Positions 7,650 to 17,555 of a stretch of 64,000 bases of DNA are shown here, piece after piece (position 1 is the stretch's first letter; each line of letters starts with the position of its first letter). This stretch comes from Magnetococcales bacterium (GTDB lineage: Bacteria > Pseudomonadota > Magnetococcia > Magnetococcales > JADFYX01). The DNA lies in the NCBI GenBank assembly GCA_015232405.1, contig JADFZS010000009.1, positions 1 through 64,000 on the forward strand, in the 5' to 3' direction. The notes under the pieces were generated by a model. That model saw only the letters and a list, made by a program, of their open reading frames with translations, had not been told where the DNA came from and searched no databases. The position numbers and the translations under genes are program-made.

Positions 7650-9877
7650 AAATATCAGCTAGAACCTGGAAGCGTTGGGGCTTTGGCTTACTGCTATTAG
7701 CCATCATTACCACCACATTTTTTACCGGGCAGAATTTAAAAGGCTCGGCAGTGGTTGGGGGTGGAGATTATGGGATGGTTTTTCTCATCCTTCTCTATCT
7801 CAACCTGTTTTTTGCTCTTATTCTCGGTATTGTTGTTTTTAGAAACCTCTTTCATCTCTGGACCGATAGACAGAGCCGAAGACCAGGATCCAAGTTACGC
7901 ACCCGGATGGTGATGATGTTTGTCGCCCTCTCCTTGATACCCACTCTTATTTTGGCAATTTTATCGGTAAATTTTCTCAACCGTGGTGTTGACTCCTGGT
8001 TTTCAGACCAGATATCCCAAGCGTTGGAAAACTCTTTATCGGTATCCCGTGCCTATTATCGGGAAAACCAGCAGACAGTGAAACATGATGCCGAATCCAT
8101 TGTACGTAACAGAGCAGTTACCTCTGCTCTGGCACTGGAAGGGGCAGGTGCGGCAGGTGCGGTTTTGGAGTTGGAACGGCACTCCCGTGGCCTTGATGTT
8201 GTTACCCTGTTTCGTAGTGATGGTACTCAGCTAGCCCAGGCTGGACAGTTACCATTTGACCCCATACCCGATTTAAGTGGCTTAAAAGAGGGAACCAACA
8301 AAGCCCTTTTGGTTACCAGTGATAAAGGGGATAGGGTAAGGGCATTTGTCCGTCTTGGTGATGATCTCTACATTTCAACTGGTCGCTGGATAGATCGCCA
8401 GATTCTCGCCCAGATGGATACCATCGAGTCGGCCTATGTCAACTATCACAAGCTTAGGGCGGCCCATGGTCTGCTCAAGTCAAACCACACTGTTACCCTG
8501 GCTCTAATAACCCTGCTCTTGACATTGGCGGCTATCTGGTCCGGTTTCCGTATAGCTGATGATATCAGCAGCCCCATCACCGAGCTTGTGATCGGCACTA
8601 GAAAGGTGGCAATTGGCGATTTGTCGGTCAACCTTTCGGTAACTGGTGACGATGAGCTTGCCACCCTTATGGCAGCCTTTAACGCCATGACCAAAAAGCT
8701 TAATGAAAACCGAGAAGAGTTACAGAGTACCAATGCCCTACTTGATGAACGACGCAGATTTATGACCGCTATTGTTCGCAACATCTCTTCAGGAGTGATC
8801 TGTATAAACAGCTCCAATGAGATAACCCTTATGAACCCGGCAGCCGGATCGATGATAGGTATTGATCCTATAAAATCAATTGGTCATAATTTTGAGGATG
8901 TTACACCAGTTGAGGTTCTTGATCCTTTGAGCAAACTTTGGGAAGAGATTAAAAACCCTGACCGGGTAACACCGCCACCGTTGCCAGGAAGTAGTGCAAA
9001 CGAGCTTTCAACAATGGCAGCCCAGATCCAGATCAACGAAGGTGACAAACCTTTAACTTTGATGATGCGCGTTACCCCCCGTGAAGATAGCAAGGGAATT
9101 AACAAGGGGTTTATTGCCACATTTGACGATATCAGCGAAGTGCTGGTTGCCCAACGTACATCTGCCTGGAGTGAGGTTGCCAGACGTATTGCCCATGAGA
9201 TTAAAAACCCTCTGACACCTATCCATCTATGGTCCCAGCGTTTACGACGCAAATATCTGAAAAATGGTGGAATTGATAAACCCGATTGGCAAATTTTAGA
9301 TGAGGGAACCAACGCTATAATCAAACAGGTAGAGGAGTTGAAGGTACTGGTTAATGAGTTTTCCACCTTCTCACGACTACCGCGTCCCCAGCTACACGAA
9401 AATGATTTTCACGCTACAATTCGTGAGGTTATCTCCTTGCACTCCCAGGAGCTAAAAACCGTTAAACTGGAGACAAAGTTTGCCAAAAAGTTAAAACCAT
9501 TTCCCCATGATCCGGGACAGATGAAACAGGTATTAACCAATCTTATTGCCAATGCATTAGCGGCTATAAGTGACAAAACACAAGGTGATGCACATATAGC
9601 AATCATCACCACCCTCCCTGAAGAGACTGGGTGGGTACATCTGCAAGTAGAAGATAGTGGCTCAGGCATTCCGGCTGCTGATAGATCACGTGTTTTTGAG
9701 CCATATTTTACCACCAAAAAGAAGGGAACAGGTCTCGGTTTAGCCATTGTCAAAAAAATAATTGAGGACCATGGAGGCACAATTCGCTTGCGTGAATCCA
9801 AACGGGGAGGCATTCTGGTAGATATTCAACTGCCCATTGTTAGTCGAGAACCACATAACGGGACGGCTAAAGTTTAA
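7646..9877 (+). CDS. ntrY: NtrY-like membrane sensor histidine kinase
   Basis: The 743-residue protein has three N-terminal membrane segments (about residues 12-30, 42-66 and 88-110), an extracytoplasmic region, and a fourth segment near 285-305. A HAMP domain follows (SSPITELVIGTRKVAIGDLSV), then a PAS domain, a HisKA helix with the phospho-acceptor in RRIAHEIKNPLTPIHLW, and an HATPase domain with G boxes DSGSGIPAADR and GTGLGLAIVKK. This order is that of NtrY, which senses envelope, redox or nitrogen signals and phosphorylates NtrX. The gene is coupled to the upstream lipoprotein and lies 47 nt before its regulator. Confidence 0.88.
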   Translation: MKISARTWKRWGFGLLLLAIITTTFFTGQNLKGSAVVGGGDYGMVFLILLYLNLFFALILGIVVFRNLFHLWTDRQSRRPGSKLRTRMVMMFVALSLIPTLILAILSVNFLNRGVDSWFSDQISQALENSLSVSRAYYRENQQTVKHDAESIVRNRAVTSALALEGAGAAGAVLELERHSRGLDVVTLFRSDGTQLAQAGQLPFDPIPDLSGLKEGTNKALLVTSDKGDRVRAFVRLGDDLYISTGRWIDRQILAQMDTIESAYVNYHKLRAAHGLLKSNHTVTLALITLLLTLAAIWSGFRIADDISSPITELVIGTRKVAIGDLSVNLSVTGDDELATLMAAFNAMTKKLNENREELQSTNALLDERRRFMTAIVRNISSGVICINSSNEITLMNPAAGSMIGIDPIKSIGHNFEDVTPVEVLDPLSKLWEEIKNPDRVTPPPLPGSSANELSTMAAQIQINEGDKPLTLMMRVTPREDSKGINKGFIATFDDISEVLVAQRTSAWSEVARRIAHEIKNPLTPIHLWSQRLRRKYLKNGGIDKPDWQILDEGTNAIIKQVEELKVLVNEFSTFSRLPRPQLHENDFHATIREVISLHSQELKTVKLETKFAKKLKPFPHDPGQMKQVLTNLIANALAAISDKTQGDAHIAIITTLPEETGWVHLQVEDSGSGIPAADRSRVFEPYFTTKKKGTGLGLAIVKKIIEDHGGTIRLRESKRGGILVDIQLPIVSREPHNGTAKV

Positions 9878-9924
9878 GTTTGATGTTAATTATAAACAAC
9901 ACTTAAGAAGAGTTAGAGGCTCCA

Positions 9925-11307
9925 ATGAATAAGACCATCCTTATTGTTGATGATGAAGCACCAATAAGAACTAGCCTACGGGGTATTTTAGAAGACGAGG
10001 AGTACTTGGTAACTGAGGCTGAATCTGGTGAGACAGCCTTGGAGATACTAGCCAAAGGTAACATATCCGCTGTATTGCTGGACATTTGGATGGAGGGTAT
10101 TGATGGTATTGAGACCCTGCGCCGGATAAAGTCTAAAGATAGCAACAACCCCATTGATCAAGATGTTCCGGTTATCATCATGTCTGGTCATGGCACAATT
10201 GACACCGCAGTTTCTGCCACCAAAGAGGGTGCATATGACTTTTTGGAAAAGCCTCTCTCGTTGGATCGGGTACTGCTGTTTCTCGACCGTGCCATCAATG
10301 CTGTAGACCTGATAAAAGAGAACCGTGCCTTAAAAGCCAAGATGGAAGATGAGCTGCCACCCATGATTGGTGAATCTCCAGCTATGTCACAGCTCAAAGA
10401 GCAGATTGATAAATTGGCCCCCACCGATGGCTGGGTTTTGATTAGTGGTGAAAACGGCTCAGGTAAAGAGGTGGCAGCAAGGCAGATCCACAGTTTATCC
10501 AACCGTTGTAACGGCCCTTTCATAGCCGTAAGCTCCGCGGCCATCCCTGAAGAGCGTATTGAGGTTGAACTGTTTGGTATTGAAGAGGGTAGTTTAGGAG
10601 GCAAGCCAACCATACAGGCAGGACGATTTGAACAGGCAAGTGGTGGAACACTGTTTTTGGATGCCGTTGGTGATATGTCCTTAAGAACCCAAGCAAAAAT
10701 ATTAAGAACACTGCAAGAGAGGCGTTTTCAAAGAGTTGGTGGCAATAAATCCATCCAAGCTGATGTAAGAGTTATCGCCTCGACTAATAAAAATTTAAGC
10801 CTGGAGATTGAAGAGGGCCGTTTTCGTCAAGATCTATTCTACCGCCTTAATGTCATTCCACTACAACTGCCATCACTAAGAGAGAGACTGGATGACATCC
10901 CGACATTGATCAGCTTTTTTGCCGATCTTTTACAGCGGGATACCCAGAGCAAAAAACGGACATTTGCCCCTGCAACGGTAAAAACACTGCGTAGCTATAA
11001 CTGGCCTGGTAACGTGCGAGAGTTGAAAAATTTAGTTGAAAGACTATTGATCATGGCTCCAGGAACAATTATTCAACCGGAGGATCTGCCGGAATTTGTC
11101 CACAAAAAACAGTCAGTCCCGGCATCTACACCCTGGGGTTCATTGTTGGATATTGAAAATTTACGGGAGGCGAGGGTTGGCTTTGAGAGAATTTATTTAA
11201 AACATTTTTTAGAAAAGCATAATGGCAATATATCCAGAACATCAGAGACCATTGGCATGGAACGCTCTGCCCTTCATAGAAAGTTGAAAACTCTGGGGCT
11301 GGGCTAA
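9925..11307 (+). CDS. ntrX: NtrX-like response regulator with AAA+ domain
   Basis: The 460-residue protein has an N-terminal receiver (IVDDEAP, acceptor in VLLDIWMEGIDG, conserved KP in FLEKPL), a central AAA+ domain with Walker A GENGSGKE and Walker B GGTLFLDAVGDM, and a Fis-type C-terminal helix-turn-helix (GNISRTSETIGMERSALHRKLKTLG). The sigma54-contact loop GAFTGA is replaced by a GSLGGK-like sequence after ELFGIEE. Degenerate loops are known in NtrX proteins and suggest it may not open sigma54 promoters by itself. A TTAGAGG ribosome site precedes the ATG. Confidence 0.88.
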   Translation: MNKTILIVDDEAPIRTSLRGILEDEEYLVTEAESGETALEILAKGNISAVLLDIWMEGIDGIETLRRIKSKDSNNPIDQDVPVIIMSGHGTIDTAVSATKEGAYDFLEKPLSLDRVLLFLDRAINAVDLIKENRALKAKMEDELPPMIGESPAMSQLKEQIDKLAPTDGWVLISGENGSGKEVAARQIHSLSNRCNGPFIAVSSAAIPEERIEVELFGIEEGSLGGKPTIQAGRFEQASGGTLFLDAVGDMSLRTQAKILRTLQERRFQRVGGNKSIQADVRVIASTNKNLSLEIEEGRFRQDLFYRLNVIPLQLPSLRERLDDIPTLISFFADLLQRDTQSKKRTFAPATVKTLRSYNWPGNVRELKNLVERLLIMAPGTIIQPEDLPEFVHKKQSVPASTPWGSLLDIENLREARVGFERIYLKHFLEKHNGNISRTSETIGMERSALHRKLKTLGLG

Positions 11308-11423
11308 GATAGAGAGAAAATTATGGTAACATTTGGTTAAATAAAACTATCTTTTGCTCAATTCTGATACTTTATCCAAGGGAGCAGAGTTGCCAATTAG
11401 CTGTATAGATCCCCCCATTTATT

Positions 11424-11479
11424 CAACCAAGGCCACTCCAATGAAAGTGTCACCTTTCACCATGAGTAGCCTTGGATTG
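11424..11479. repeat. Nested inverted repeat in the 336-nt gap before the hybrid kinase
   Basis: The arms CAACCAAGGCCACTC and GAGTAGCCTTGGATTG pair with a few mismatches, and inside them TGAAAG and CTTTCA form a second stem. The result is one hairpin of about 56 nt in the gap 11308-11643. I see no ORF and no clear promoter in the rest of that gap. No T run follows, so terminator function is doubtful. Confidence 0.5.
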
Positions 11480-11643
11480 AGATGTTCTACCAAAATCAAT
11501 TCCAACACAACAACCTTATTGTTTTTATAGCAGCAACATGCAACATATTGTAACTGATTTATTGTGTCTCAACCCTAATTCCACTATTCTGATGGGTTAA
11601 AAGCATTGGCATCTGTTTAGACTCAGAGATAAGAGGGTTAAAA

Positions 11644-14600
11644 ATGAGTAGTGAGGCTACCACAAAGCTCGCACAACCAACGACCAAGACAGGTTTTGCC
11701 TTGTGGCAAGAGGACGGCTCCCTATCTCATGTTAGCGGAGCTTTACCCACTTTAACAGCCTTCTGGCCTTCCCCGGATGCGTGGTGGGCAGATGTTCAGA
11801 AAAACATAACCCCTCCGCCCCCAACCCAATGTCCTGTCTGTGATCGTGGCAGAAGGGTAGGAATATTAAAAGTTTCACTGGTATATCCCAAGGCTCCTCG
11901 AAAAACCCCTCCCTTGCTGTTTGAAATTGAATTTTTTGGTCATCCCCATGACTGGATAGATGACAGCTATGGTGAGTTGATTTTTGTCCGTGATATCACC
12001 AAAGAGCATCAAGAGACAAAGCTGGTTCACAAAAATATTCAACAGTATGAATCCATATGTAGTTTTATTGAGGATGTTTATTATCGTATTGATCTAAAGG
12101 GTAGAATCAAATTTATCAGCCCCTCATGTGAAAAACTACTCCGTTATAGCCCCGATGAGCTGCTTGGCAAATCCATGGGTGATATCTGTGTATCACCAGC
12201 ATATTTACGAGAGCTGCTGACAATCTTGAAAAAGACCGATTCTGTCACTGATTTTGATCTGGTTTTACAGTGTAAACACAGCAACCATGTTCCCATCTCA
12301 TTAACTGCTCAGGTGGTATATGATGAAAATGGCAAACAGGTTGGTGTTGAAGGTATTTTTAGCGATATTACGGAGAGGGAGCAGCTCGATACCCTGCTTG
12401 TGGAACGAACTCGCCAGTTCCAGGAGTCCATGGCCAAGTTGGAGTTTCAAAAAAAGGCCATTGATGAGCACCATCTGATTACTGTTATCAACCAAGATGG
12501 TGTTATCGCCTATGTCAACGATAGGGTTGTGGAACTTTCACAATATTCAAAAGAGGAGTTGATAGGGCGAAACCTTGAGATTTTCAGCTCTGGCCACCAT
12601 CCAAAATCTTTTGTAAAAGAGATGTGGCGAACCATTCGCAATGGGAAAACCTGGAAAGGTGAGGTAAAAAATCGCAAAAAAAATGGTGAATTTTACTGGG
12701 TTGATGAGAGCATCACTCCATTTCTCACCTCCTCGGGACAGCCGTTTCAATACATATCAACAGCGACAGATATTTCCGAACAGATATCATCCATTGCCCG
12801 GCTTGAAGATAACCGTAAATTTCTCCACAGTATTGTTGATGCCCTTGGTGATGGCATATATGTTCTCGACCTACAAGGACAGCTACTCTCTTTAAACAAA
12901 GAGGGAGAAGAGCTATTGGGTTTTAAGGAGAGCGAATTACTGCACACAAATTTTCACAAGGCTGTCCACCACACCCGTCGGGATGGAACCCCTTTTAAAA
13001 CTTCTGACTGTACCATCCATCAGAGCCTCTTGGGGCGATCTTTTCGTAAAGAGGAGGATTATTTCATCCGTAAAGATGGCTCTTTCTTGCCCATATCTCT
13101 TGTGACATCACCTCTTATGGATGGTCAAGATATTATCGGTTCTGCAGCTATATTCCGGGATAATTCCCAAAGAGAAAAACAGCGTATCGAGCTGGAGGAG
13201 ACATGTGCGGCTGCTTTGGAGTCTTCCAGGTTGAAGTCTGAATTTTTGGCTAATATGAGCCATGAAATTCGTACTCCCATGAGTGCAATCGTCGGTATGA
13301 ACGATCTACTTATGGATACCAATTTAAGTGATGAACAGTTTGGCTTTTCCCAGATTATAAAAGAGTCTTCCATATCTCTTTTGGCGTTGATCAATGATAT
13401 TCTAGATTTCTCCAAAATTGAGGCGGGAAAAATAGACATTGAGGAGATCGACTTCTCCCCCGTAACGGTGGTAGAAGGTGCAGCAGAGCTTATGGCTGGT
13501 CTTGCCTATGAAAAAGAGCTGTCTCTGCTTACCTTTATCGACCCCAGACTGCCAAATATCCTCAAAGGAGATCCCGGCCGACTTAGACAGATGCTGTTAA
13601 ACCTCATCAATAACGCTCTTAAATTTACCGAAGATGGTGAGGTTGTGGTAAGAGCAACCATAGAGTCGGAATCTGACGATGATGTGACTGTACTCTTTTC
13701 GGTTAGCGATACTGGAGTTGGTGTCTCTAAAAAGGGCAGAAAAAGTCTATTTGAACCATTTACCCAAGCTGATAACAACACCATGAAACAGGGTGGAACT
13801 GGCTTGGGTCTGGCAATCACAAAACGGTTGACTGAGCTGATGAATGGTAAAATAGGCATTGAGAGTGAAGAGGGGCGTGGCTCCACATTCTGGTTTCAGG
13901 TCCCTTTTAAATGCTCGTCTATCACCAAAAAAAGAGACAGTAGCAGCTTGAACATCGCTCCTTTGCGAAAACGCAAAGTTCTAACTGTAATTGAGAACAA
14001 AACCGACCAGGAGGTTTTAAAACAGTATTTTCAATCTTGGGGAATTGAGGTGCAAAGATGCTCCTCATGGGAGAAGGGTGTTGCTGCCATTCGGATTGCC
14101 AACCTCAAGAGAAAGCCCTTTGATATAGTGGTTTTAACCACTGAGCTTTCCGATGAACATGCAGAGTTTATCGATATACCCGGCTTTTTAGAAGAGGAGA
14201 AAATCCTCAACAACACCCATCTTATCGCCCTTATGGAGAGGGATGATAAAGAGCAACGGGAGTTGCTGTTGGAGTCTGGCTACGGGGCTACCATCACAAA
14301 ACCGGTTTTGCAGTCGGAGTGGGTGGAAACCATGGTTGAGCTGTTGGACCCCCAAGCTATACAGCCAAAAGTAGAGGCCATTGCAAACAGTGCCGAGGTG
14401 GAAAACCAAAAGGTAATTGATCCTGACTCCTATGACGCTTTGGAGGATGGCAAGCTGCTGTTGTTGGTTGAAGATAATTTAATAAACCAAAAAGTGACCT
14501 TATTACAGCTAAAAAAACTCGGCTATGCTGCCCATACGGTGGTCAACGGCAAAGAGGCTGTAGAGGCTATTGATCAGCTGCCATACGCCCTTATTTTAAT

Positions 14601-15159
14601 GGATTGTCAAATGCCGATCATGGATGGTTTTGAGGCTACCCATGCTATACGTAACCTGGAGAAGGTAAACTCACGCCACACCCCCATAATAGCAATGACC
14701 GCAAACGCCATGAAGGGTGACCGGGAAAAATGTCTCAATGCCGGAATGGATGATTACCTCAGCAAACCTGTTGATCCTGAAAACCTTCTGAAAAAATTGC
14801 GTTACTGGATACCAAAAGGCTATGGTGAACAGGCTCCCATCGACATCAACCAACTTCGTCAGCTATTTGGTAATGATGATGGAATGATTCGCGAACTGTT
14901 GCAACATTTTATCCCTTCCTCTGAAGAGCTATTAGGCCGATTATGGGAGGCCAACCAAAATCAACAAGCAGAAGAGTTGACCCAAGCAGCAATTGAACTG
15001 CGCGAAGCCTGCACCAACCTAGGAGCAGCAAATATGGCACAGTTGGCACGAAATGCCGAGAGAGCAGTGGAAAAAAATGATTGGAAAATGGCACAAGAGA
15101 CTATGGATGCTCTAAACAGTGCTTTTGATAAAGTGGAGAATTTTGTTGCTGAGTTTTGA
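11644..15159 (+). CDS. Hybrid histidine kinase with pseudo-receiver and pseudo-HPt
   Basis: The 1171-residue cytoplasmic protein has an N-terminal PAS-like region containing CPVCDRG, then three PAS domains (about 128-250, 268-385, 388-510). These are followed by HisKA with acceptor MSHEIRTPMSAIVG, HATPase (GGTGLGLAITKRL), and a receiver-like domain that lacks the acidic pair and has VVLTTELS where the phospho-Asp should be. A normal receiver comes next (LLLVEDNLINQ, LILMDCQMPIMDG). The C-terminal HPt-like fold carries AAIELREACTNLGA where an AHxLKG histidine motif is expected. It ends 12 nt before a REC-HPt gene that has the missing histidine, so the two probably form one phosphorelay. No membrane segment is evident. 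The signal is unknown. Confidence 0.9.
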   Translation: MSSEATTKLAQPTTKTGFALWQEDGSLSHVSGALPTLTAFWPSPDAWWADVQKNITPPPPTQCPVCDRGRRVGILKVSLVYPKAPRKTPPLLFEIEFFGHPHDWIDDSYGELIFVRDITKEHQETKLVHKNIQQYESICSFIEDVYYRIDLKGRIKFISPSCEKLLRYSPDELLGKSMGDICVSPAYLRELLTILKKTDSVTDFDLVLQCKHSNHVPISLTAQVVYDENGKQVGVEGIFSDITEREQLDTLLVERTRQFQESMAKLEFQKKAIDEHHLITVINQDGVIAYVNDRVVELSQYSKEELIGRNLEIFSSGHHPKSFVKEMWRTIRNGKTWKGEVKNRKKNGEFYWVDESITPFLTSSGQPFQYISTATDISEQISSIARLEDNRKFLHSIVDALGDGIYVLDLQGQLLSLNKEGEELLGFKESELLHTNFHKAVHHTRRDGTPFKTSDCTIHQSLLGRSFRKEEDYFIRKDGSFLPISLVTSPLMDGQDIIGSAAIFRDNSQREKQRIELEETCAAALESSRLKSEFLANMSHEIRTPMSAIVGMNDLLMDTNLSDEQFGFSQIIKESSISLLALINDILDFSKIEAGKIDIEEIDFSPVTVVEGAAELMAGLAYEKELSLLTFIDPRLPNILKGDPGRLRQMLLNLINNALKFTEDGEVVVRATIESESDDDVTVLFSVSDTGVGVSKKGRKSLFEPFTQADNNTMKQGGTGLGLAITKRLTELMNGKIGIESEEGRGSTFWFQVPFKCSSITKKRDSSSLNIAPLRKRKVLTVIENKTDQEVLKQYFQSWGIEVQRCSSWEKGVAAIRIANLKRKPFDIVVLTTELSDEHAEFIDIPGFLEEEKILNNTHLIALMERDDKEQRELLLESGYGATITKPVLQSEWVETMVELLDPQAIQPKVEAIANSAEVENQKVIDPDSYDALEDGKLLLLVEDNLINQKVTLLQLKKLGYAAHTVVNGKEAVEAIDQLPYALILMDCQMPIMDGFEATHAIRNLEKVNSRHTPIIAMTANAMKGDREKCLNAGMDDYLSKPVDPENLLKKLRYWIPKGYGEQAPIDINQLRQLFGNDDGMIRELLQHFIPSSEELLGRLWEANQNQQAEELTQAAIELREACTNLGAANMAQLARNAERAVEKNDWKMAQETMDALNSAFDKVENFVAEF

Positions 15160-15171
15160 GGAATTTTTAGT

Positions 15172-16188
15172 ATGACAGATGATGTAGCAAAAAAGGAGGT
15201 TTCTAGTAAAAGCTTAAAACTAGCCGAAGAAATTCTCAATCATGCGGAGTTTATGTTGGATAGCTCTCTTACCCGGCAACAGAGGGACCACTTAAGCCGT
15301 ATTCGTCTGGCAGCCAAAGGGTTGACCGCCAATCTACAGCATGAGCTTGGTAAACAGTCTGATGAAAATATTGATCAAGATTCTCAACTGGAAAATGGGG
15401 CGATTCCCCCACTAAATGTTCTTTTGGCAGAAGACAACCCTTTTACACAAAAATTGATGGAACGCCTTTTGAGCCAAAGCCACCACAAAGTGGATATAGC
15501 AACAAACGGACAAGAGGCTTTGGATAAATTTAAAGATGGAAAATATGACTTGGTGTTGATGGATATTCGTATGCCGACCCTTGATGGGTTAGAGTCGGCA
15601 AAAGCCATGCGTAAACATCAAAAGAGCAAAAAAGAGGCAAACATACCCATTATTGCAGTAACAGCATTGGTTGATGAAGAGGATAAAAAACGTATTCTTG
15701 ATGCAGGTATCGATGGCTACCACGGCAAGCCAGTTCGCAGTAAGATCTTGAATCAAGAGATAATCCGAGTTTTAGGAATTACTCCTAATGGAACTAAGAT
15801 GAAAAAAGCGAAGAAAGAATCTAAAGAGCAACTTGTTAAGTTGGATATAACCAGCTTATTAAAAACTGTTGATAATGATTGGTCTCTGATTAAAGAGATA
15901 ACAGATCTGTTTTTTGCCGATGCTCCCAGACAGATGGAACGTATTCAAAAAGCCATAAGCACTGAAGACACAACAGAGCTTTTAGAGGCGGCCCACAGTT
16001 TAAAAGGGGCAGCAGGTGCCTTTGGTGATAGCATTGTTTATGATCTGGCCTACGAGTTGGAACAGTTGGGAAGATCCAACACCGTCGTATCGGCACAAGA
16101 GAGTCTTGACACCCTTAGTGAAGCTCTCACCTCCATGGAGAAGAATCTTCAGACTATTTTAGCGCAAAAGGGAGATTACAAGTCGTGA
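15172..16188 (+). CDS. REC-HPt phosphorelay protein
   Basis: The 338-residue protein has a helical N-terminal region, a receiver at about 80-200 (LLAEDNPFTQK, LVLMDIRMPTLDG, GKPV), and an intact HPt domain with the phospho-histidine in AAHSLKGAAGAFGD. It follows the hybrid kinase by 12 nt with a GAGGA ribosome site, and its stop overlaps the next start. The likely role is to receive phosphate from the upstream kinase and pass it through the active HPt to an unlinked regulator. No DNA-binding domain is present. The pairing with the pseudo-HPt upstream is inferred. Confidence 0.85.
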   Translation: MTDDVAKKEVSSKSLKLAEEILNHAEFMLDSSLTRQQRDHLSRIRLAAKGLTANLQHELGKQSDENIDQDSQLENGAIPPLNVLLAEDNPFTQKLMERLLSQSHHKVDIATNGQEALDKFKDGKYDLVLMDIRMPTLDGLESAKAMRKHQKSKKEANIPIIAVTALVDEEDKKRILDAGIDGYHGKPVRSKILNQEIIRVLGITPNGTKMKKAKKESKEQLVKLDITSLLKTVDNDWSLIKEITDLFFADAPRQMERIQKAISTEDTTELLEAAHSLKGAAGAFGDSIVYDLAYELEQLGRSNTVVSAQESLDTLSEALTSMEKNLQTILAQKGDYKS

Positions 16189-17423
16189 AATTGATCCAAC
16201 CTTTTCCAGGATGGCGACCTAAAGAAGAACTTGTAGAAAAAATTTCAGCTCCACCATACGATGTTCTCAATCGGCAAGAGGCATATGAGCTGGCAAAGGA
16301 CAACCCCGATTCATTTTTACATGTTTCCAAGGCAGAGATTGACCTGCCAGATGATATCTCCCCCTATGATAACAAAGTTTATGAAACAGCAAAACAACGT
16401 TACATAAGTATGCAACAAAGGGGACTCCTTAAACAGGACCCGGCCCCATACTTTTATTTTTATCGTTTGATTATGGACGGCAGGGAGCAGCTGGGTTTGG
16501 TGGCTGCGGCATCAGTTTTGGCATATGATGAAAACCGTATAAAAAAACATGAATTTACCCGCCCTGCCAAAGAGGATGATCGCACCCGGATTTCTGAAAC
16601 CCTGGGTGCTCATAGCGGCCCGGTTTTTTTAACCTATCGCCACTCAACAGCCATAGACAAAATTGCCGCAAATTGGATTTCCAGCCAAACCCCGGTTTAT
16701 GATTTTATCGCTGACGATGGTATTAAGCATACCTTATGGTTGGTTGACGATGAGATCACGATTAGTGACCTTATAGAGGCTTTTGAGGCACTTGACTGTC
16801 TTTATATCGCCGATGGTCACCACAGGTCAGCGGCAGCATCACGTGTAGCAGCCATAAGGCAAAAACAACAAGCAGACCATGGACCCAGCGGAGCTAACCG
16901 ATTTTTAAGTGTGATTTTTCCCGACAACCAGATGCGGATATTGGATTACAACCGTGTGGTTTGTGATTTAAACGGCTTGAGTCACGATGAATTTTTGGCA
17001 GCAGTGGGAGAAAATTTCACCGTCATCCCCTCCCCCACTCCGTTCAAACCCCAACAGCCGAACAGCTTTGGGATGTATATAGCCAAAAAATGGTATCAGC
17101 TAAAGTTGGAGTCTGACAAAATAGACAGTAGCAACCCGGTTGCTCGCTTGGATGTCAGCCTGTTAAACCAATATCTTCTAGAGCCAATACTGGGAATTAA
17201 AGACCCAAGGCGTGACCCAAGAATTGATTTTGTCGGTGGTATACGAGGTCTGCAAGGTCTTGTTGACCGGGTGGATTCCAAAGAGATGGAGGTAGCCTTC
17301 TCAATGTATCCCACCGCTCTATCAGAACTAATGTCAGTAGCCGACGCCGGAGAGGTAATGCCCCCCAAATCCACATGGTTTGAACCAAAACTAAGGGATG
17401 GGTTGGTGATTCAGGAGATTTGA
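16185..17423 (+). CDS. DUF1015 family protein
   Basis: The N-terminus IQPFPGWRPKEELVEKISAPPYDVL and the internal ADGHHRSAAASRVA stretch are typical of DUF1015. This widespread bacterial family of about 400-450 residues has no settled function, although its conserved DGHHR motif resembles ParB/sulfiredoxin-like active sites. The 412-residue length fits. Translation starts at GTG 16185, overlapping the previous stop as GTGA, so it is coupled to the phosphorelay gene. Whether it has any role in signalling is unknown. Confidence 0.85.
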   Translation: MKLIQPFPGWRPKEELVEKISAPPYDVLNRQEAYELAKDNPDSFLHVSKAEIDLPDDISPYDNKVYETAKQRYISMQQRGLLKQDPAPYFYFYRLIMDGREQLGLVAAASVLAYDENRIKKHEFTRPAKEDDRTRISETLGAHSGPVFLTYRHSTAIDKIAANWISSQTPVYDFIADDGIKHTLWLVDDEITISDLIEAFEALDCLYIADGHHRSAAASRVAAIRQKQQADHGPSGANRFLSVIFPDNQMRILDYNRVVCDLNGLSHDEFLAAVGENFTVIPSPTPFKPQQPNSFGMYIAKKWYQLKLESDKIDSSNPVARLDVSLLNQYLLEPILGIKDPRRDPRIDFVGGIRGLQGLVDRVDSKEMEVAFSMYPTALSELMSVADAGEVMPPKSTWFEPKLRDGLVIQEI

Positions 17424-17496
17424 AAATTTATAAACTTATACACAACTAAATGTGGTTATTTCTTGTTTTGTTACCTAAAATAGGGCTAGCATAAAA

Positions 17497-17534
17497 CACA
17501 GTTTTGTCTCTTAAGAAAAGCCTGTGCTATTTTT
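17497..17534 (+). terminator. Probable intrinsic terminator after the DUF1015 gene
   Basis: CACAGTTTT pairs with AAAA and CTGTG across a 10-nt loop with a 2-nt bulge, and is followed by a T run (CTATTTTTTG). It closes the kinase-DUF1015 transcript and precedes the toxin-antitoxin pair. Confidence 0.5.
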
Positions 17535-17555
17535 TGTTTAATTTGAGGTTTTGAT

